Assembly (NCBI RefSeq): GCF_964355755.1
Contig: NC_092670.1
Span: forward strand, 15,499,201 to 15,563,200
Direction of reading: 5' to 3'
Source: Antedon mediterranea
Lineage: Eukaryota; Echinodermata; Crinoidea; Comatulida; Antedonidae
Length of the DNA stretch: 64,000 nt
Part shown: positions 61,500 through 64,000 of the stretch, piece by piece
Numbering within the stretch: the stretch's first letter is position 1
Layout of the letters: each line of letters opens with the position of its first letter
Notes under the pieces: model-generated
Seen by the model: the letters and a program-made list of their open reading frames with translations, nothing else
What the model was told of the DNA's origin: nothing
Databases searched by the model: none
Made by a program: the position numbers and the translations under genes

Positions 61500-62960
61500 C
61501 GTTGAATCTCAAATCATTAGGACTAGAAATTTGGCTTATCAATCAAATAAATACTTTCGTTCAAAATGAAACTCCAACCTCTCTAATCAAAAGATTGAAC
61601 TCGAAAACGGACCGTTTTTTGAATTGGGTATGTTGAAACATTTCAATATTCATTTAAAAAAGTACATTAATTATGGTATTGATCAGTGGCTATAGAGGCG
61701 TAAAAATCCTCGATCAATATCATGTAAAATGCACTGTGGAAGGGTTTGACTGCAAAATTGGGCTTATCAACAAATAAATACTTTCATTCAAAATGTAAAA
61801 TCAAGGCTGAAAAATTGGGCTTATCAACAACAAAATATTTTATTATTAGACGCGATAACATCAAGGATAATCAGTATAATTATTAATATAGCCACTGTTA
61901 CTAGTTTTATTTTACATGCTAAAGTAAATAAAAATCCACTAGAAAACAAACCAGTCTGAATGTTATGCTTATTAGCCATGTTATGTTTGTTACTGTAGGC
62001 CTATGATTGTTTGCAATGTCCACATATTATTTCCGTGGGCATATCCATAGTGTATCACTCACAAAAAAGACGTGTGAGGTTCTTTCTTTAGATTTTGAAG
62101 AATGATTTGTGTTACAGGTTGACACATGAGTCAAATGCTCAAGATATCGGCTAACGCCATGGGACCCTTGGCTTATCAATGAATAATAAATACAGTACTA
62201 CTTTCGTTCAATTGAAATCAGAATCTGACCGTTTCATTAAATTGGGTGTGATTAGGCCTAAACATATAATAATTTATTAAAAAGGTACAATAAAAACAAA
62301 TGCATCAGAGGCGTAAAGAACCCATGGTCAATATCATGTAAAATGTATATGGTATAAGCACTGTGGAAGGGGTCATTATTATTAAACTGGAAAATTCGGC
62401 TTATCAACAAATAAATACTTTCGTTTAAAATGTAAAATAAGACTGCAAAATTGGGCTTATCAACAAATAAATACTTTCGTTCAAAATGTAAAATAAGACT
62501 GCACAATTGGGCTTATCAACAAATAAAATACTTTTTTTTCAAAATGTAAAATTAAGACTGGAAAATTGGGCTTATAAACAAATAAATACTTTTTTTCAAA
62601 ATGTAAGAAAACATTTTTTAAATATAATCCTTAAGCTCTGTCTATACTATCAAACTAAATATGATGTGCCCATATTATATAGACATGACGATGTCATATC
62701 ACTACGATATTCGGGCATATCACTACCATATTTGGGCACATCACACTTTTTTTGTTAAACTAGTTGGGACAGTGTAGACACAGAACTATGTGATCGAAAC
62801 ATAAGTCGGAATTGGACTGACGCGATTGATTTAATTGGGTGTTTTTATTAATGTAATGATTCATTAAAAACTATAATACCGATACGCGTTTGGTATTGAT
62901 CAATGGTGCAAAAAACCCTGAGAAATAATGTTATAACGCGATTTGGTGATAGCTTAGCAA
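61500..62960. repeat. Diverged large repeats plus ~62-bp tandem units
   Basis: The motif TGGGCTTATCAACAAATAAA with TACTTTCGTTCAAAATGTAA recurs at least seven times, in tandem at about 61750-61840 and 62388-62605 with a period of about 62 bases. A larger block (GGACCGTTT, ATTGGGTATG, GAGGCGTAAA, TCAATATCATGTAAAATG, CACTGTGGAAGGG) is present near 61600-61760, again near 62225-62370, and as a third decayed copy at about 62815-62930. It is non-coding. Confidence 0.75.
62632..62786. mobile_element. MITE family B copy
   Basis: It starts TTAAGCTCTGTCTATACTATC and ends ACAGTGTAGACACAGAAC, with ATATCACTACGATATTCGGG inside. It sits between two of the large intergenic repeats. Confidence 0.8.
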
Positions 62961-63259
62961 TAATACAACCCATAATTATACTATTATTATAAATACCTAT
63001 ATTACAAATCCATTCATATAACTTTTCATCGCGAACCGAAAATGTATAAATGTTATTCTACAGACAGTAATTATATATTCAAAAGCCTTATTATTATTAT
63101 CAATACCTAAATGCGATAGTAATAACCACATAAACATACATTATTCCCAATACAAGTTTGTGCGTTTAATTCTAGAAAGAAACGACTGTGCTGACAGGCC
63201 AATGACAAATCACAAGTAAAGTCCCAATTGTTCACTTGCGTTTTGATTGGCCGACCTAT

Positions 63260-63885
63260 TTTTTTTTTTTCTTTTTTTCTTAGGTATATTTATTCATAAA
63301 AAGACATCAAAATACAACGGCAGCCAAAAGGCTGAAAAGTAGTATTTTACAAAATTTGATAAAAATATATAGGCCTAAATACAGTATGTATAAAAGGTAA
63401 AACTAGTTAAAAAAAATTAACACATTAAAATTGGTCCACCTGTAAGTTAAAATAGTGCCAGCCTATTCAATATTCATCATTAATGAGTCGGACTAAAAAA
63501 GGGACTGGTGAAGATCTAAATCTTTCTGTACGACCAAACGGGATTTCGAGTAGAGGCTTACTCGCAGACCTCAGGGTTCTGCTAATGTCACGAACAGGGG
63601 GAAGAATGCTTCTAAATGTATCAGACTTTATTATTCCTTTACCAAATTTCAGTAAGAGTTGGACTCTTCTGTTAACTAGCGGTGGAACGTCTGACAATTT
63701 AAGAGCAGACTCGTAGGATACATAGTTCATACCATAAATGATTCGTAGAGCTCTTTTTTGAACTCTTTCTATTGACTTAGTTTGGTCTTTCGTAATTGAA
63801 CTGTGCCACACAGGGCATGCATATTCAACTAAAGGACGTATATAGCAAGTATATACTTGTAGTAAATCTTTAGAAGGCGCCTTGG
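63260..63885 (-). mobile_element. 5'-truncated LINE (jockey/CR1-type) 3' end
   Basis: On the minus strand, from about 63880 to the stop at 63467, the frame reads APSKDLLQVYTCYIRPLVEY, CPVWHSSITKDQTKSIERVQ, KRALRIIYGMNYVSYESALK and on to PFLVRLINDEY. This is the region just after the reverse-transcriptase core in jockey/CR1-like non-LTR elements. A stop (TAG) lies just upstream of the APSKD segment, so the element is 5'-truncated or decayed. After a 3' UTR of about 180 bp, an A-rich tail is visible as the T run at 63260-63284. A partial family A MITE core (63195-63255) adjoins the tail. Confidence 0.8.
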
Positions 63886-64000
63886 CCTATTATATTAGAT
63901 TAATGAAGACTGTTCTTACAACTGTCCAGTCAAAAAGTTACGCGGCGTTTTTTGTAAGAAATATTTCTTGTTATAATTTCTTTATCGTTTCATGATGATT

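Overview
This is a 64 kb piece of an animal nuclear genome. It is AT-rich, its genes are split by spliceosomal introns (GT..AG), and it holds many short inverted-repeat transposons, minisatellites and one LINE fragment. The gene set (proteasome activator PA28-gamma, the MINDY3 deubiquitinase, SDF2, PGAP3, the ciliary protein CFAP210 and the NSUN6 tRNA methyltransferase) is that of a ciliated bilaterian with vertebrate-like housekeeping genes. Together with the scattered AGGCCTA-type low-complexity sequence this fits an echinoderm or another invertebrate deuterostome. The species assignment is inference; the sequence does not name it.

Layout. 1-195 holds the open 3' end of an unidentified + strand gene. 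PSME3 lies on the minus strand (first codon at 9381, exons down to 3142, last exon not found). It is head-to-head with MINDY3 (+, 9636-17192), and the two are separated by about 254 bp that look like a shared promoter. 17.2-23.2 kb is gene-poor and rich in MITEs. 23234-32017 (minus) rebuilds from six phase-consistent exons into a single-pass membrane protein: signal peptide, an unrecognised N-glycosylated extracellular domain, a transmembrane helix, and a tyrosine-motif tail. It is divergent from SDF2 (+, 33082-36421). A 780 bp inverted-repeat element made of nested TTGCGCAA palindromes follows, then PGAP3 (+, 39931-44900), which converges on CFAP210 (minus, 45426-48445). CFAP210 is divergent from NSUN6 (+, 49351-53150). 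NSUN6 converges on a minus-strand gene (53517-59333) for a secreted LRR protein with a furin-type site and four 96-residue alternating acidic/basic repeats. The right end (59.4-64 kb) is repeat-rich and ends in a 5'-truncated LINE.

I rebuilt all gene models by hand by joining open segments at splice sites with matching phase; every join reported keeps frame. Known genes were identified by protein similarity from memory, not by a search. The genes do not form one pathway. PSME3 and MINDY3 both belong to the ubiquitin/proteasome system, and SDF2 and PGAP3 both act in the ER/Golgi, but nothing in the sequence shows these pairings are functional.

The two most novel protein-coding signals are the unidentified receptor-like gene at 23.2-32.0 kb and the LRR/polyampholyte gene at 53.5-59.3 kb. 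At the DNA level the most interesting are the palindrome-built transposon at 38.9-39.6 kb, a pogo-like element in PGAP3 that sits on a splice donor and has expanded into a minisatellite, and duplicated exon ends in PSME3 and MINDY3.
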